A stretch of DNA of 64,000 nucleotides from Boswellia sacra (lineage: Eukaryota > Streptophyta > Magnoliopsida > Sapindales > Burseraceae): assembly GCA_013180625.2 (NCBI GenBank), contig SNVD02006955.1, forward strand, positions 1,922,001 through 1,986,000, in the 5' to 3' direction. Positions 1 through 16,006 of the stretch are shown here, piece after piece. Both the position numbers and the translations under genes were made by a program. The number at the start of each line of letters is the position of its first letter. Position 1 is the first letter of the stretch. A model generated the notes under the pieces. It ran no database searches. It had not been told where the DNA came from and saw only the letters and a program-made list of their open reading frames with translations.

Positions 1-1851
1 AACTCGTCAAAGTTCCAGCTGTGAAAGAGTTTTATTTATTTATTTTTTTTTCAAAAAGGGGTTGAATTGATTTGAATCCACCGGTAACGGATATCATGGC
101 TTGATAATTTTATGAGCAATAATGCTATGCTTACAATATTTATACAATATAAGTTCTATAGTATAATTTAACAATTTAAGTGGTACAATCATATTGAAGA
201 TGTAACTTCTTTCATCTATTTTTTTCCTCCTACAATGAATTTTCACCACACAGACTGTCAAGTCATATTGTAGAATTTAAGTTATATAAAAACATTACTC
301 TTTTACGAGTTACTAATTATTTATTAATTTGATATTTTATGTATTTTTCTAAGAATTAACATATGTCTTAGATAAAAATGACTATAAAAAATATTTTTGC
401 TTTGCAAATAGATTTAATTACACAAGGAGATGGCATGTAAGCAGGTTGGAATTGGATTTAGATGTAATGTTTGCTCCTGCTGCAACTATAAAGTTGTTTC
501 ACAAACTAGGAAATAATGTTCTTCGGATGGTATATTATATAATATATATTATGCCAAATGCATAGATAATCAGGTCTATTAGTAAGGTAATTACTAATTA
601 TTGCATGCACATTATGCAAAGAAAACGCATCAGGTATAATCATGCAGGTAATTTGTTACTCGCATTGCCAAATTTGTACCATATAAGTAACCGATAGATA
701 GTTTCTGTTTACAGAAGTTGAGTTTTATACCCCTATATTAATTTACCAAACCAGGGAATCCCCAAATTATCACGACAAGAGAATAGAGAGGCTGGAACGG
801 ATATGGCAACACAACTATAGAAGGATAGTAATTTCCTCTATATAGAGTAGGCCTGCAATCATTTTCAGTTATGGCTCAGGCGAGACACCTGCTTTTGCAG
901 AAGTGAAATAAAATAAAATTTGGTGTCATCCAGGATCCAGCTAGCAATAATTAAAGTATCACCAAACCAAACTCATTTTGTAGTAGGGCATCAAACTACG
1001 TAAATGCCATTACTGTTACTGCTACCCTAAGTCGCTCTTATGTCTTCAATTTCCCATTCACAAGTTCCTTAGTCTCAACAATTTTTGGTAAAGTAATGTG
1101 CGAACTGATGCTAATCTTTCAATGTTCAGAATGGAGTGAATGACGTATTGTTAATGGGATGAACTTAATCACTCTTTTTCTTGTGCTATGATTTTGATGT
1201 GGCATGATAAAACCCATCTCCGTTTTGAGTGATGATTGATTAAGGCCTTAAAATTCTAGACTATCTCCCACGCCGCCCAAAGAGATGCATTATTGTGCTC
1301 AGAGAAATTTTGTAAACACAGAGAAAAATCATGAGAAATATTGATGATCTTATAAAGCTTTACATTAAGGTGAGCCTAAATAAATCTTGTTCTGTCTGAT
1401 ACTTTTTTTATTTTTTATTTTTTACGTTTTTATTATTGCTCTCTCCTCTCGGATTAATACGAATCAGGGTGTTTAATTTGTAACAATTTTGAGTCGCGAG
1501 TTCATTCTCTTATCATATATACACTGCATTCGTATCCAACCCCAACTCCACCCCACCGAGAGCAATAATAACCATACCTGTGCACTTAACCAGATTCTAG
1601 TAATATTACATCTGAAGAAAGTTACATCATGAATTACTATCATCTACATAATTGAAGGTTCTTCATCAATCACTTGGAAATATATTTTACATGACTGCTT
1701 CCATTTTAGAGCACAGGAACCTTTGGGGAACGTGGGATTTTTTAAGGAATCAAACTATTTCACTATTTATACAAGGCCAAAAATTGTAATCTATAGGTAA
1801 GTGTTCCGCGTTATAGGAGAGTTCTCTCATTAGCCTCGGTTCTCAAGAATG
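1..1851. other. AT-rich 3' flank of MURE, no gene seen
   Basis: No coding exon, RNA gene or clear repeat could be supported here. The right end, next to 1851, must hold the 3' UTR of the minus-strand MURE gene. The rest is AT-rich with short homopolymer runs. Confidence 0.5.
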
Positions 1852-5325
<3,474 letters not shown>

Positions 5326-6267
5326 GACTGAAACTCAAAAACAAAAGGGCTTTTGCCGGACTAGATAGGGTTTAACATTAAAACGCTGCGTTTTGTCAGC
5401 TTTGCTAATAAAAATTTAATTTGCTTTAATTGAAATAATAGCCCACAGGCTTCATTTGCGCGAAAAAGTTTTTATAAATGTCTCCCTCTTAAGAAATTTT
5501 ACATAGATTTGGTCTAAGCAAACTTTGCCTCCAGGTTCGTATTTACATTTATTGCGTGCGTTTGCACTCAACACAGTGGCAGCGCTACTTCCACCACTCG
5601 TAGAACTATGCCTCGGACTTGAAGGGTTTGCGGCAACCAGCATCAATTCAGCACTACTTCCACTTCCTGTGGACGCCACGGTTGTGTGACTCAAGTCCGT
5701 TTAGGTTGTCGAAGTTTCCGTCAAATGTTGATAGTGTCGAGGTGTGTTCTCGTCGGCGTCTTTGATTATAATTTATTTATTTGTTCAAAAACCAAACTCA
5801 AAACTAGTTCCACTAAATGCTCTTCAATATAAAGGACATTTGTAAACTATTAAACGCTCATAAGTTAAATTACCGTTAAAAATAAGATGATAAAAACTTG
5901 ATAGTCTTATTGAATCACAAATTACCTCTTATAATAATAAATTACTAAAGAACTCAAGAGTTAAACTTCATAGTCTTTGATTATTTTTTATTCAAAGGCT
6001 GAAGTTGCTAGAAATGACACTGGGAATTCTATTTCGTATCCCAAGAAGTAGAATACAAATACGACGACCAATTTGAAAATTTCATCCAATGTGAAACTCA
6101 CATTGTCACCGGCTTATCTGTTTGACATTCATCCACAAGTGACAACGATAAACTTCATCTCCCGATATCACACTAATCTCCAAGAACGATACTGTTTTAC
6201 ATTTTAACTTTCACAATGATATATTTTATAATAGTATCTGAGGTGCAAGTAAGAAAAATTGGTTATT

Positions 6268-6502
6268 CATTCAGAATTAAGATTCTCTCATGATCTGAGC
6301 TTCGTCTTAGCTTTTATAGATTTTGTACTACACTTATTTTATTAACTATAAGAGATTAATATCTATTATATTCTCTCTCCTCTCTCATTCAGAATTAGGA
6401 TCCTCTCCTGATCTCGCCTTAGCTTTTATAGATTTTGTACCACATAGATTTTATTAATTATGAGAGATTGAGATCCATTATATTCTCTCTCCTCTCTCTC
6501 TC
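6268..6502. repeat. 118-bp tandem duplication, two copies
   Basis: The motif CATTCAGAATTA starts at 6268 and again at 6386. The following ~117 bp match closely, including AGCTTTTATAGATTTTGTAC, ATTATATTCTCTCTCC and flanking pyrimidine tracts. The copies differ by scattered substitutions and small indels, so this is not a recent duplication. Confidence 0.85.
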
Positions 6503-6815
6503 ATGTATTTTGTAATAACCACTAATTATATCTTGTATTTTATAACGGTGAAGCTTAAATAGGAAAGGAGTTCATTCGGTTTATATTTTGGAAGTTGGGT
6601 TTGCGTTTGTAGTAGTAATTAATGACTCATATGCTTATCCATCCTTTTCAAATTCCCTTCCCTTCGTTCTCAGTTTCTTGCTTTGCTTGGGTGGTGTCAG
6701 TATAATATTAATGGGCAAACATTTAAATTGTGCAGAGGGATGGTGAGAGCAAAAATGCAAGAGAGAAGAAGAAGGCATCGTATCATATCATACGTGACTC
6801 CAAGGTAACATCTGC

Positions 6816-8885
6816 AAATTTATTATAGGTAGGAGAAGGGACAATACCACTGTATCGGTTTGCATCTTGTCGTTTGGAGATCATGATCATCATTAAACTC
6901 AGTTCATCAAGGCACCTTAACGCTTCTGAAGTTTTTACGACCGCAAGCAGTGCTGGGGTTTACACTCCAAGATACCATTCACTTATGCTCCGTGGGCCTT
7001 CATATTAACTAATTAAATTTTTTTATTAATTCATGAGTAATACTATATTTATAACTCATTTGCAATCAACTTTCTATATAATCTGAGTATAATTTTATCA
7101 ATTCGAAGAAAGTTAATTATAAATCCATTATAAGTGTAATATTAATATATATGTATATTGTTCATTAGTCCACGGATATCCTGCCTTAATTTGTGGCCAC
7201 GCTTCATAGTTTATATATATTAATTGCCTTCAAACACATGAAAAGAAGCAACAGCTACAGCAGTAATGACAATGGCAACCTCATCATCATCTACAGCCAC
7301 AGAAGTAAGAGTAAGCGAAATTGATCAACATATCAATTGCGTCAAAAACAATTAATCTACCACATTTTTCTCGACCTGGCCGGCCTTCGTTGTTATTTTT
7401 ATTGGAATAATTATCAACAACATCAACATTATTATTAAATATGTTACGTTGAATTCATTAATTTCCATGTGCAAAGGATTGAGTGAGAACGACATATTAT
7501 TCAAGAATTCGGACCATTTACCACATGCTTCATCCACTTGTTTTTTAAATGAATTGCTGCCATCTTCTTGTACACATAATTTATCAAATTCCATCCACCG
7601 AAAATTATAAATAGGAATTTAATATGATTGAGAGCAACTTTCTTTTTTTTTTTTTGTTTCGGATTTTATTAGCTCATTGCTGCCGATAGCACTGACGATT
7701 CGCCCAAACCTCATGTTCGCCAGCCCATTTACTTCTGCTTTCGACGGTTGACTTTGATTTTGTGTTAATTAATTGTTTATATTATTATTATCATAGAACT
7801 CCTCCAGAAATTAAAATCTACCATTCTATATTAAATATAAAAGTCAATATGTTAATTTCATAAAATCCGTTATTTCAAACTTTATAAATGTGTGCATATT
7901 TTTTTGACAATTAAAAGATGTTAAAAAAATTCAAAGTCTAGAGTTGGGAATTGAGAAGGCAGAACAGAATACGACAGCCAATTTAAAAATTTTGCAGTAA
8001 AAACGACACAAGGGGGTCAGGTGGCACGGGCTTCATATTTATTTGATTTCATTTTAATTTTCTTGAGATGGGATTTGGATTGACAAAGATAACGAACGTA
8101 TAAGCTGTTGTTTAACATTCTTACACGCGACAACAACGTCTCTACAAAACCCCAACAGACGCTACTCCCAACATTACATCATAGTTTAGGGAATTTAAAA
8201 AAATATCGATATAGATTATAAAAATAATTATATCTCTAAAAATTTATATGTTATGATTCTTACTCGAATATTATAAAAAATTATTTATTCGAGTATCAAA
8301 TATTATCATATAATCTCATATGCATCTATGAGATATTATCAGATATTATAAGATGTTATCCAATACATCCGTCGAATATTGTTGGACATAAGATAAAATC
8401 GAAAAAATTATAACGTATAAATTTGGAAGAAAATAGTTATTTAAAACTTGCACAGTTGGGTTCCAATCCCAAACATCGTTAGACCAACAAACCAACAAAC
8501 AACGTGGACGCACTGGGACTGATAACTGTAAGAGGGAAAATAAGAGGAAAAGACAAATTTTTGCTTCATTTGAAAGTTTGGTTTGGCTTGCCATAATTGC
8601 TGCTACAATTTCTTTCTCCATTATTATTACTTCCATTTGGTTTCGGCCATTCCCATATCCTTTCTTTTCTTATGCATTTGCCTCTGCTCTCACTTTCCTG
8701 CTCGGTTGCTCTTTAATGGCAAACTTTCTTTTAATTTAAACTTGGAAAACTTATGTGGGCATATTTCACCCGGATGCATTAGAAAGAAAACGTCAACTAA
8801 ATTTATTATGTGGGTAGGAGAAGGGACATGGCTACTGTTTTGCTTTCGTTTTTTGTCCTTTGGAGATCACTAACTCATCACCATA
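6816..8885. repeat. Diverged direct duplication upstream of the DUF4378 gene
   Basis: Block 6816-6895 matches 8799-8885: both carry GTAGGAGAAGGGACA, an ACTGT-rich stretch and TTTGGAGATCA. A weaker match further upstream (about 6035-6090 versus 7945-7995, sharing ATACGAC, CCAATTT and AAAATTT) lies in the same order at similar spacing. This suggests an old ~1.9-kb tandem duplication of the 5' region. Confidence 0.5.
7038..7144. mobile_element. Small MITE-like foldback (107 bp)
   Basis: The left end TAATACTATATTTATAACTC and the reverse complement of the right end, TAATATTACACTTATAATGG, are imperfect inverted repeats. They extend about 40 bp through AACTTTCT. Size and shape fit a non-autonomous DNA element. 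The target duplication is not clear. Confidence 0.4.
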
Positions 8886-9328
8886 AGTTTGATGTTGCTC
8901 GTCCTTTCTTTCATGATTACTGTACAAGAATTCTGAGGTCAATGCTGCTCTTCTTCTTCCTCTTCCTTTTCAGTTGAAGATCTATTAATTTCAGGTACTT
9001 TATTATGTGCTTAGTTCCTGACCCTGAAGTTCTTGTTCTGAGAAGATGCACTGGCTTTATCAACTGGCTTTTTCATGCTCATAGAGTAAAAAGTTTCTTT
9101 TTGTGATAGCCAAATTTGATTTTTGTTGTTTTCTTTTTGGCATTGGAGAACAAGAAAATAAAAATTTTTGTTTTCGTTTTCTTAATTTATGCTTTGTAGC
9201 TAGCTTTTATATTTTCAGATGTTATATATTTGATTTTCTGGATTATGTTCAGGATTGGTGTTGTCACATTTGGCAGAAAATACTAGCTGATGCAGATTGT
9301 GTATTAAGTTTGTGAATTTTCACTCGTA

Positions 9329-12300
9329 ATGGATTACCAGAGGTCACCTAAGAGCCCTGTCCTGTATGAGAGATACAAATCCGGGTGTGCATGGAGTTTA
9401 ATTCGATTTTGTGACTTTGGTCAAGGTCATTCTAACAAGAAGTTGATTTCTAATAGAGGCCTCAATTCACATGGTGCAGGTGAGTTTTCTTCGATTTTAC
9501 GAGTTGAGAATAATATAATAAAAGATTTTTTGCCACTATTATTGATGTTCGAATTTTGTTGTTCTACCATTTTTGTTTTTTTGAACGGAAGGAAGGAACT
9601 TGTTCCCTTTCATTTGGGTATTTGTAAACTGAATTTTGTTATGCAAAGTTTGCCCTCATAAATTTCTATGTAACGAATTCTGAAAACAGTTGTATACAAT
9701 ACTGTTTTCTGTCTGCAGATGATAGACATATAAAGAATATGCTTGATTTGCTTTCCAACTCTGATAAAAGATGCCAATGTATTGAGGTAAGTTCAGACAG
9801 TATGTATATGATCAAAATATATGTATCTGTGAGTGATATTTCTGTCAACCCATTTCCTTTTTTTAATTATTCTGAAAAAGGGAAAAAAAATTCACTTTGA
9901 AGTTTTGTATAAGATGATGCTTAGCAGCTTTAATTTTCTCAGGATGGAGTAAAGAAGACTCTGACAGAAGATTCTTTAAAGGCAGATGTTACAAGAATCA
10001 GGGAAGAACAGATGGCCACTGAGCACCATACAAAGAAGAAGATTACTACTAGTAACATGAAAAATGTGCCTGATTCACAGCGTGTTGGTCACTTGGGAAA
10101 GAACCATAGAAGAAAGGCAAGCAAGGGCTTTCAGATGCATGGTTGTAAGGATATATCAACTGTGGTACATACACAACCTTCTCATCAAAATTCACTGAGC
10201 TCATCAAAAAGGTCCAATGCAGCAGCACTGAACGAAACCTCCTGCAATCAGGTGCATCCTAAAAGTGGGAGAGATTGCAGCTGTAGAAATGTCAGTTTTC
10301 CGAAGAATAAACAGCTTAGTGAGATCAATTTGCAAGTTCAGATGAATGAGGCAGCTGAAGCATTTATACATCAGAATTTTGTCAATGGAAAATACCATGG
10401 CAGAGATCAGGTCAGCCACCAGTCTAAACATTTTTTGGATGCATTAGAGATTTTGAATTCCAACAAGGAATTATTCATAAAACTACTGCAAGATCCTAAT
10501 TCACTATTAGTGAAACATATCCAAGATTTACGTGATTCTCAGGCAAAACAGCAGGAGACTGGATCTTTCTCTGAAACTAAATTGTTAGAAACTTGTAATA
10601 GGTCTGCCAGGGAATGCGAAGAGACCGCCTGTACTCGAAAGTCTTGTGATAGATACTCCTCCGAGGGAAGTGTTGATCCTCAACCTTCAAACACAATTGT
10701 AGTTCTGAAGTCTGGCCCAACATGCATGCAAAATAGTGCAGGTGAACTTAGTGATTGCTCTTCTCCACAATCCCTTTATAGCATGAGAAACAAAGCACGG
10801 GGTGCCAAACCTGCATATTTTTCCTTTGAACATATGAAAAGGAAGTTGAGACATGCTATTGGATTAAGTAGAAAAGAGAAGTCATTGTCATCAACTGTTA
10901 CACTACATAAATCTTCAAGAGACATTCAGGGTTTGGGAGATGGTGGTAAAGGTAATGATTTGAAGATTTTGGAGGGCAATTCACCATCTAAAATCCACTC
11001 TAACATTGGAAGAATGGAAAAATCTTCCCTTAATGTCAAGAGGAGGGAAGAAGTGGATAACGTGAAGGGTTTTGAGTCAGATACCGGACAACAAGCTGCT
11101 TTGAATAGTGGAAGTGGCCATGACAACTCAAAATTGTCCATTGTGAGGCATCTTAACCAACACGAATCAAATATATATAGTGATTCTACAATTTTAAGGA
11201 ATGGAAATGAAGTTTTTTTAAGAAAACAGTTTCCAAAACCCTTGGGAAGGATTATTTCTATGCCTGAGTATGATTTCTCATTTGCACTTAGTCCTCAAAG
11301 GCTCCAGGAGCATGGCTTTATGGCTGGACAGATGAGATTCTCTCCTTATAGCAATTTCCAAATGCTAAATGAGAAGAGACAGAGGTTTCTGAAAGAAAAG
11401 AAACTCAGTTACTTAGGTCCGGAGAGGCAGATTGTGGAGGCCCCATCATCGGCCAATAACAAGATACTCACTGACCCGTCGCAAGCCTTTGATACAAAGC
11501 CAACTGTCTCTGAGAATCATTTTTCTGATATAAAAATGCATGAAAGTGTTTCTTCACCCAACCGTACTCCGAGCCCCACAGGTAAATTTTCGTTACTTCT
11601 CTAATTTTCATTGTGCTCAAGTACTCTATCTTGTCTAATCAGCTAATCAAATTTCTACAGGTTCAGAGGAGACTGTAGAAATGTGTAATACCATAAACAT
11701 GGGAGATATCAATTCTCCAGGAGTGCCTTTAGGATCAAATGACCAGCACAATACTGATGCAAGTCAGAGCGCTGGTACATCCAATACATTTGAGGATAAT
11801 CAATATTTGCAATGCTTAAACCTCGTATGTTTTTTTATCATTCTTATGTTTTGATTATCAATTTTAAGAAGTGCACAAACCACCACCATTTCGCTTTTGC
11901 CTTTTGTTTTATTGCTGCTTTCTAACATGCTTTAGTGTATTGCTTCCTGCCACCAATTTTGGAACTTTCCAGGATTCGTCTGTGGAAAATTGTACTTCAT
12001 TATCTCCAAAAAACGTTTATTCATCGGGCTCCTTGATTCTTTGGAGTTCGGAGGATTCTATTGACAGAGAAGATAAAGCAGAGCATCCCAGTCCAGTATC
12101 TGTTCTTGAGCAGTTTATTGAAGATAGCACTTGCCCTCCAAGTACCATATCTCAACCTGGTTGGCTTTCAGGTCAGAAATCATTTATTTATAGGCATTTT
12201 TTCTTTTTGTTCTTCGAAGTAGGCAGCTGAATTTTTCCCAATTGAACTTCTGCAGCTGAGCTGGCAGTTGAGCCAAAACAAATTAATTATGAAGAACCCT

Positions 12301-12845
12301 TTTCTGCTACTTTCACAACGTCTCCTGTGGATCCGAAGATCAATTCAGGCAATGACATGCACGAGCATAAATCCTTGTCTAAGTACATACAGGCAGTTTT
12401 GCAAGCTTCTGGTATAAATTGGGATGAACTTTCACTGAAGTGTCATTCATCAGACCAACTTCTTGAATCATCCTTGTTTGATAAAATGGAGACATTGCCT
12501 ACCCAATTCCAAGATGATCATGGGCTCCTCTTTGACTATATCAATGAAGTCCTTGGAGAAGTATATCAGAGTTATTTCAGCTGCTCCCCAGGGCTATCAT
12601 TTGCCAAACAAAAAATCGGACCGGTTCAAGCAGGAATAAGTATGGTTTCTGAGGTGATGAAATGTGTTGACTGGCACCTCCTCTCACAGCAATCTCCAAC
12701 ACTGGAGCAACTTCTGCATAAGGACTTGGCAAAATCCATAACATGGATGGATATCCGAACTGATGCTGGAGATATTGCTACTGAGATTGTAGAAAGACTT
12801 TTAGAAGACCTGGCAATGGAAACTGCAATCAACTTTTGTACTTGA
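9329..12845 (+). CDS. DUF3741/DUF4378 protein (TRM-like), 6 exons, 936 aa
   Basis: Exons are 9329-9479, 9719-9786, 9943-11581, 11661-11824, 11973-12171 and 12256-12845; phases join to 936 aa. The N-terminus contains SGCAWSLIRFCDFGQGHSNK, matching the conserved start of plant DUF3741/DUF4378 proteins. A second conserved block in exon 3 reads FLDALEILNSNKELFIKLLQ followed by DPNSLLVKHIQ. The middle is long, polar and probably disordered. Exon 5 has the SPVSVLEQF motif, and exon 6 encodes a C-terminal DUF4378 domain starting at KYIQAVLQASGINWDEL. Family members include TON1-recruiting-motif proteins linked to cortical microtubules and division-plane placement, but I cannot assign this protein a tested function. 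The start chosen is the first ATG, which includes the conserved N-terminal block. GMP synthase follows on the same strand; the gap holds a retrotransposon. Confidence 0.92.
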
Positions 12846-13297
12846 AGCCTATTTATCTGGAATATCGCACAAAGGTAGAGCATAGCTGAATGGTCTATCT
12901 ATAAATTGCAACACCCTTTGGAATCTTACCACTTTTAAAATGCAAACTAGCAAGTAAATGGGACAATAATATATAGGAATATTTTGTTTAGTTAGAGATC
13001 AGGAGGTTTCTGAGGATCCAAAGTCTCCCGTGTATTGTATAGTTTCGATAATAATACAGCAGCCATTGACTATAGATGTTATTTTTGGTGTTTCCACTAT
13101 TGTAAATGTTACCTTATATACATATATATAAATATAATTTCTCTTCTTATCCTGGCGTTTGCTGAATGTGAAGAAAGCTGTGCAAGACTGCAAGTTTTGC
13201 TCTAGCCCATTTTGATTGATGCTTTATGCTATAAAATGAGCTTTCACATTTCAATATCTATCTAGTATCTATACATTGCAATTTTAGGTACATTTTT
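12846..13297 (+). other. 3' flank of the DUF4378 gene up to the LTR element
   Basis: This probably contains the 3' UTR. The copia element begins only 452 bp after the stop codon, so the transcript could end close to it or run into it. No other feature was seen. Confidence 0.5.
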
Positions 13298-13697
13298 TGT
13301 TGGGATGTAATAAGAACTCAGAACAGAATTTGGGAGAAAAATTACTTGTATTAACAGAGAAAATTAAGATACAAGAATTATACAAAAACTCCCCTAAAAT
13401 TTCTGGAGCTCTCCTGGCTCTCTCTCTTAATCCTAAACTCTCTGGTTTAGACTCTGGACTCTCTCTGGAATCTCTGTGATGTTTAAACAAGGCAAAATTC
13501 GTCTCATATTTATAGGAAAAATTCTGCATACAAATTCAAATCAAATTTGGCTACTTCCTTTGACTTTCAAAATTTGGAGGTGCCTAACTAATTTGACTCT
13601 CAATGCATTCACATGGGAGGGATTCTGGAAGCCATGCATGTCATGCATGAGCTCAGCAGAATTCTAGAACTCATGCATGTCATGCATGAGCTCATCA
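13298..13697 (-). repeat. 3' LTR of the copia element (left)
   Basis: The 400-bp terminal repeat starts TGTTGGGATG and ends GAGCTCATCA on the plus strand. By hand alignment it differs from the right LTR by about nine substitutions, all transitions, and two single-base indels (about 2 percent). Near the plus-strand right end it has four CATGCATG motifs (13633-13640, 13642-13649, 13672-13679, 13681-13688). Confidence 0.95.
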
Positions 13698-13700
13698 ATT

Positions 13701-13710
13701 CTCCCCCTCC
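13701..13710 (-). other. Polypurine tract of the copia element
   Basis: The minus strand reads GGAGGGGGAG, three bases before the start of the 3' LTR. This is the position and composition expected for plus-strand priming. Confidence 0.75.
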
Positions 13711-13743
13711 ATCCCATGTGAAAGGGAGTAACAACAAAAGTAA

Positions 13744-13947
13744 TTAGACAGCTTCTAATTCAACTATGTCTCTGCATAGTTCTAGCTTGTCTCTGGCTCC
13801 CCCTTCATCAGTAAGCAGTGCATATTTTGATTTCGGATATTTCCTCGACGGAATCCTACCTCGCTCAGATCGTTTTGGCTGAGGTTTTTCATATCCAAGA
13901 GGTACAACAACTTCTACAGATGATTGTGGCTCCCCCTGGCTCAACAA
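13744..13947 (-). pseudogene. Remnant of the copia integrase-RT linker
   Basis: The short minus-strand frame includes RRS/KRSER-type text, here KRSERGRIPSRKYP followed by YALLTDEG. This resembles the segment between integrase and reverse transcriptase in copia polyproteins. It lies about 80 bp after the end of gag-protease, so the integrase core has been removed. Reverse transcriptase and RNase H are also missing before the purine tract. Confidence 0.65.
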
Positions 13948-14024
13948 TCTCTTCGTTTTCCTCCTCTTGATCTGCTTCTGAAACTTTTTCTGGTTCCTTT
14001 GAAGCTCAACCTGGCTCTTTCTAT

Positions 14025-15251
14025 CTATTTTACATGAGTCCTGTAAAGATTGTCACATAGTTTACCTCGAGCAACCACCATGACCCTTTTTAACATCTTC
14101 CATGTACCATTAGTGAAGCAGCTCTCATAACCTTGCTGATCAAAGGCTTTTACCGAGAGCAAGTTGAGTCGAAGATCTGGCACATGACGAACGTCCTTCA
14201 AAGTTATTTTGCATCCGACGTTCGTTTGGAATTGAACATCACCAATTCCCATAATTCTGGCGGTGCTGTTGTTACCCATCTTCACTATCCCAAAGTCTCC
14301 TGCTTTGTACGTGGTGAAGATATCTCTGCAAGGAGTGACGTGGCAGGAAGCTGCTGTGTCAATTACCCATTCTACTCCTTGGTCTGCTGTGTGGAGGCAT
14401 ATCTCTTCTGCACAAATGGTCACATCCTCTATAAATGTGACTCGTGGCTCTTCGCTGCTTTGTGCTTGTGAACTCTCCTGGTTCTGCTTCTGTAGACTGC
14501 GACAATTTCTCTTCATATGACCCTCTTTGCCACAGTGATAGCATTTGTATATGGGTCTCCGCCCATCTGATGACTTGCCCCTTGATCTGTCTCTGCTTTT
14601 GCTTCTACCTCTTCTCCAGTCTTCACCTCGAGACTGTCTTCCCCGATTTTCCATGATGTAGGCTTCATCTTGATTGATGCCTGCATCTTTTCTTCTCGCC
14701 TCCTCGTTCATCAAGGCATCCTTAACCATTGACAAGGTAAGTTTGCCTCCGGGTGCTGAATTACTGATGGAGACTACTAACGTCTCCCATGAATCTGAAA
14801 GGGAACTGAGAAGTAGAAGGGCTTGTTCTTCGTCTCCAAGCTGTAACTCGACTGCTGTCAACTGATTCACCAAGTTCTGGAACTCACTTGTATGTTCTGC
14901 TACAGGAGTTCCGCTTCGCAACTTCAAGTTCACAAGCCGTCTCATCAGGATGGCTTTGTTCTGTGCTGACTTGGCTTGATACATACTCTCTAATTTTTTT
15001 CATAGAGTATATGCATCTGTTTCTTTGGCTACATGGTGGAAGACACTATGATCGATCCATTGTCTGATCTAACCGATGCATTTTCTATTAATTTTCTTCC
15101 ACTCTGCCTCTTTTTCTGTCTCAGGTCTCTGCCCTTCAAATTCTATAGGGTCATATAGATCCTTACAACTAAGGAGATCCTCCATCCTGGGTCTCCATAG
15201 TGTGTAATTTGTAGCAGTCAATTTTATCATGGCTCCGGATGATTCTTCCAT
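14025..15251 (-). pseudogene. Copia gag-protease pseudogene with two nonsense codons
   Basis: The frame opens with MEESSGAMIKLTATNYTLW, the usual copia gag start, and runs through a gag-like helical region. It has an Arg/Ser-rich stretch, a CCHC zinc knuckle (CYHCGKEGHMKRNC) and the protease start WVIDTAASCHVTP, where the catalytic Asp is present but the usual DSGAS/DTGAS is DTAAS. Two in-frame stops, a TAG just after position 15069 and a TGA near 15000, split the frame into 15251-15069 and 14984-14025. The same frame continues between them. The region ends at TGA just after the gag-pre-integrase segment (LYRTHVK), where integrase should begin but is deleted. Confidence 0.88.
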
Positions 15252-15254
15252 TTT

Positions 15255-15585
15255 AGAATAATTAATTCACTAAAATAGAAATTGAATTTCAAAAATCCGA
15301 GCCCACCGTTACGTCCGGAACGGTCAAATTAGGTAGAATAGCCTCTTCCGGGGCTCAAAAATTCTTTTTATACAATAAATACTAATCTTGGAAACTTTAA
15401 GGACTAAACTGAAATTTCTTAAGGGCTAAACTGAAATTTCAGAAACTAAAAGGGGCATAAAATTTATCAGAATTACAGGGGCCAACCTGATATTTTCTAA
15501 GGACTGAAATGTAAATTTCAGAAATTCAGGGGTCAAAATGTAATTACCCGAAAATACAGGGGCCAAAATAATTTTCCAATGTTTT
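15255..15585 (-). repeat. Degenerate leader repeats of the copia element
   Basis: Imperfect copies of a unit like AGGGGCCAAAATGTAATTTT recur through the leader (for example around 15470-15490, 15530-15545 and 15558-15576). Such repeat-bearing leaders are common in plant LTR elements. No coding potential was seen. Confidence 0.5.
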
Positions 15586-15720
15586 GCTGACGTGGCAGGT
15601 GGGATCCACTATGCTGACGTGGCTCTGACGTGGCGACACGTGGCACGCTGACGTGGCTTTGCTGACGTGGCGACCTGCTAACGTGGCGAGAAGTGCGCTG
15701 ACGTGGCTGCTGACGTGGTC
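15586..15720. promoter_or_regulatory. Cluster of TGACGTGG repeats in the copia leader
   Basis: Seven exact TGACGTGG copies plus two variants (CACGTGGC and TAACGTGG) occur in about 135 bp, mostly as GCTGACGTGGC. The ACGT core with these flanks is a known bZIP-type binding pattern (G-box/C-box hybrid). It lies in the untranslated leader between the primer binding site and gag. Binding is inferred from the motif only; the cluster could be just a simple tandem expansion. Confidence 0.5.
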
Positions 15721-15991
15721 GTCTTCTTCCTTGGAATGGCGCGTGCAGCGCGTGGGGCGAGTGACGCCCACTCGCAGACCAGGTCGGAGGCGCGTGCGGC
15801 GCGTGCGGCCTCTCTGGACGTCGGATCGGTCGCCGGAAAATTTCAGAATGATCAGGACGACGTCACGAACACACTGGACACTTCAAATTCGAAATTCGAT
15901 GACTTTCCGAAAAATCGAAATTTTCCAGAAACAGGGGACAAATTTTCTCTGAATTTTTCCTTTCTGTTCTGACGTTCCAGGAGCTCAACGA

Positions 15992-16004
15992 GGCTCTGAT
16001 ACCA
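15992..16004 (-). other. Primer binding site, initiator tRNA-Met type
   Basis: The minus strand reads TGGTATCAGAGCC two bases inside the 5' LTR. This is the usual plant copia primer site, complementary to the 3' end of initiator tRNA-Met. It fixes the orientation of the element. Confidence 0.92.
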
Positions 16005-16006
16005 CT

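Larger units (their letters stand above)
5326..9328. other. Divergent intergenic region between MURE and the DUF4378 gene
   Basis: About 4 kb separates the two divergent start codons and should hold both promoters and leaders. It contains a 118-bp tandem duplication (6268-6502), a small MITE-like element (7038-7144) and a diverged copy pair (about 6035-6895 versus 7945-8885). A likely 5'-UTR intron of the downstream gene runs from about 8998 (donor CAG/GTACTT) to about 9252. Open frames in the region are short and without recognisable motifs. Confidence 0.55.

Noticed and set aside
120..310. Possible MITE ends (AATAATGCTATGC.. and ..AAACATTACT)
   Set aside because: The inverted match is short and imperfect, without a clear target duplication.
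15653..15972. Plus-strand frames rich in Arg and Ala in the copia leader
   Set aside because: They arise from the GC-rich ACGT repeats and their flank; the element is coded on the minus strand.
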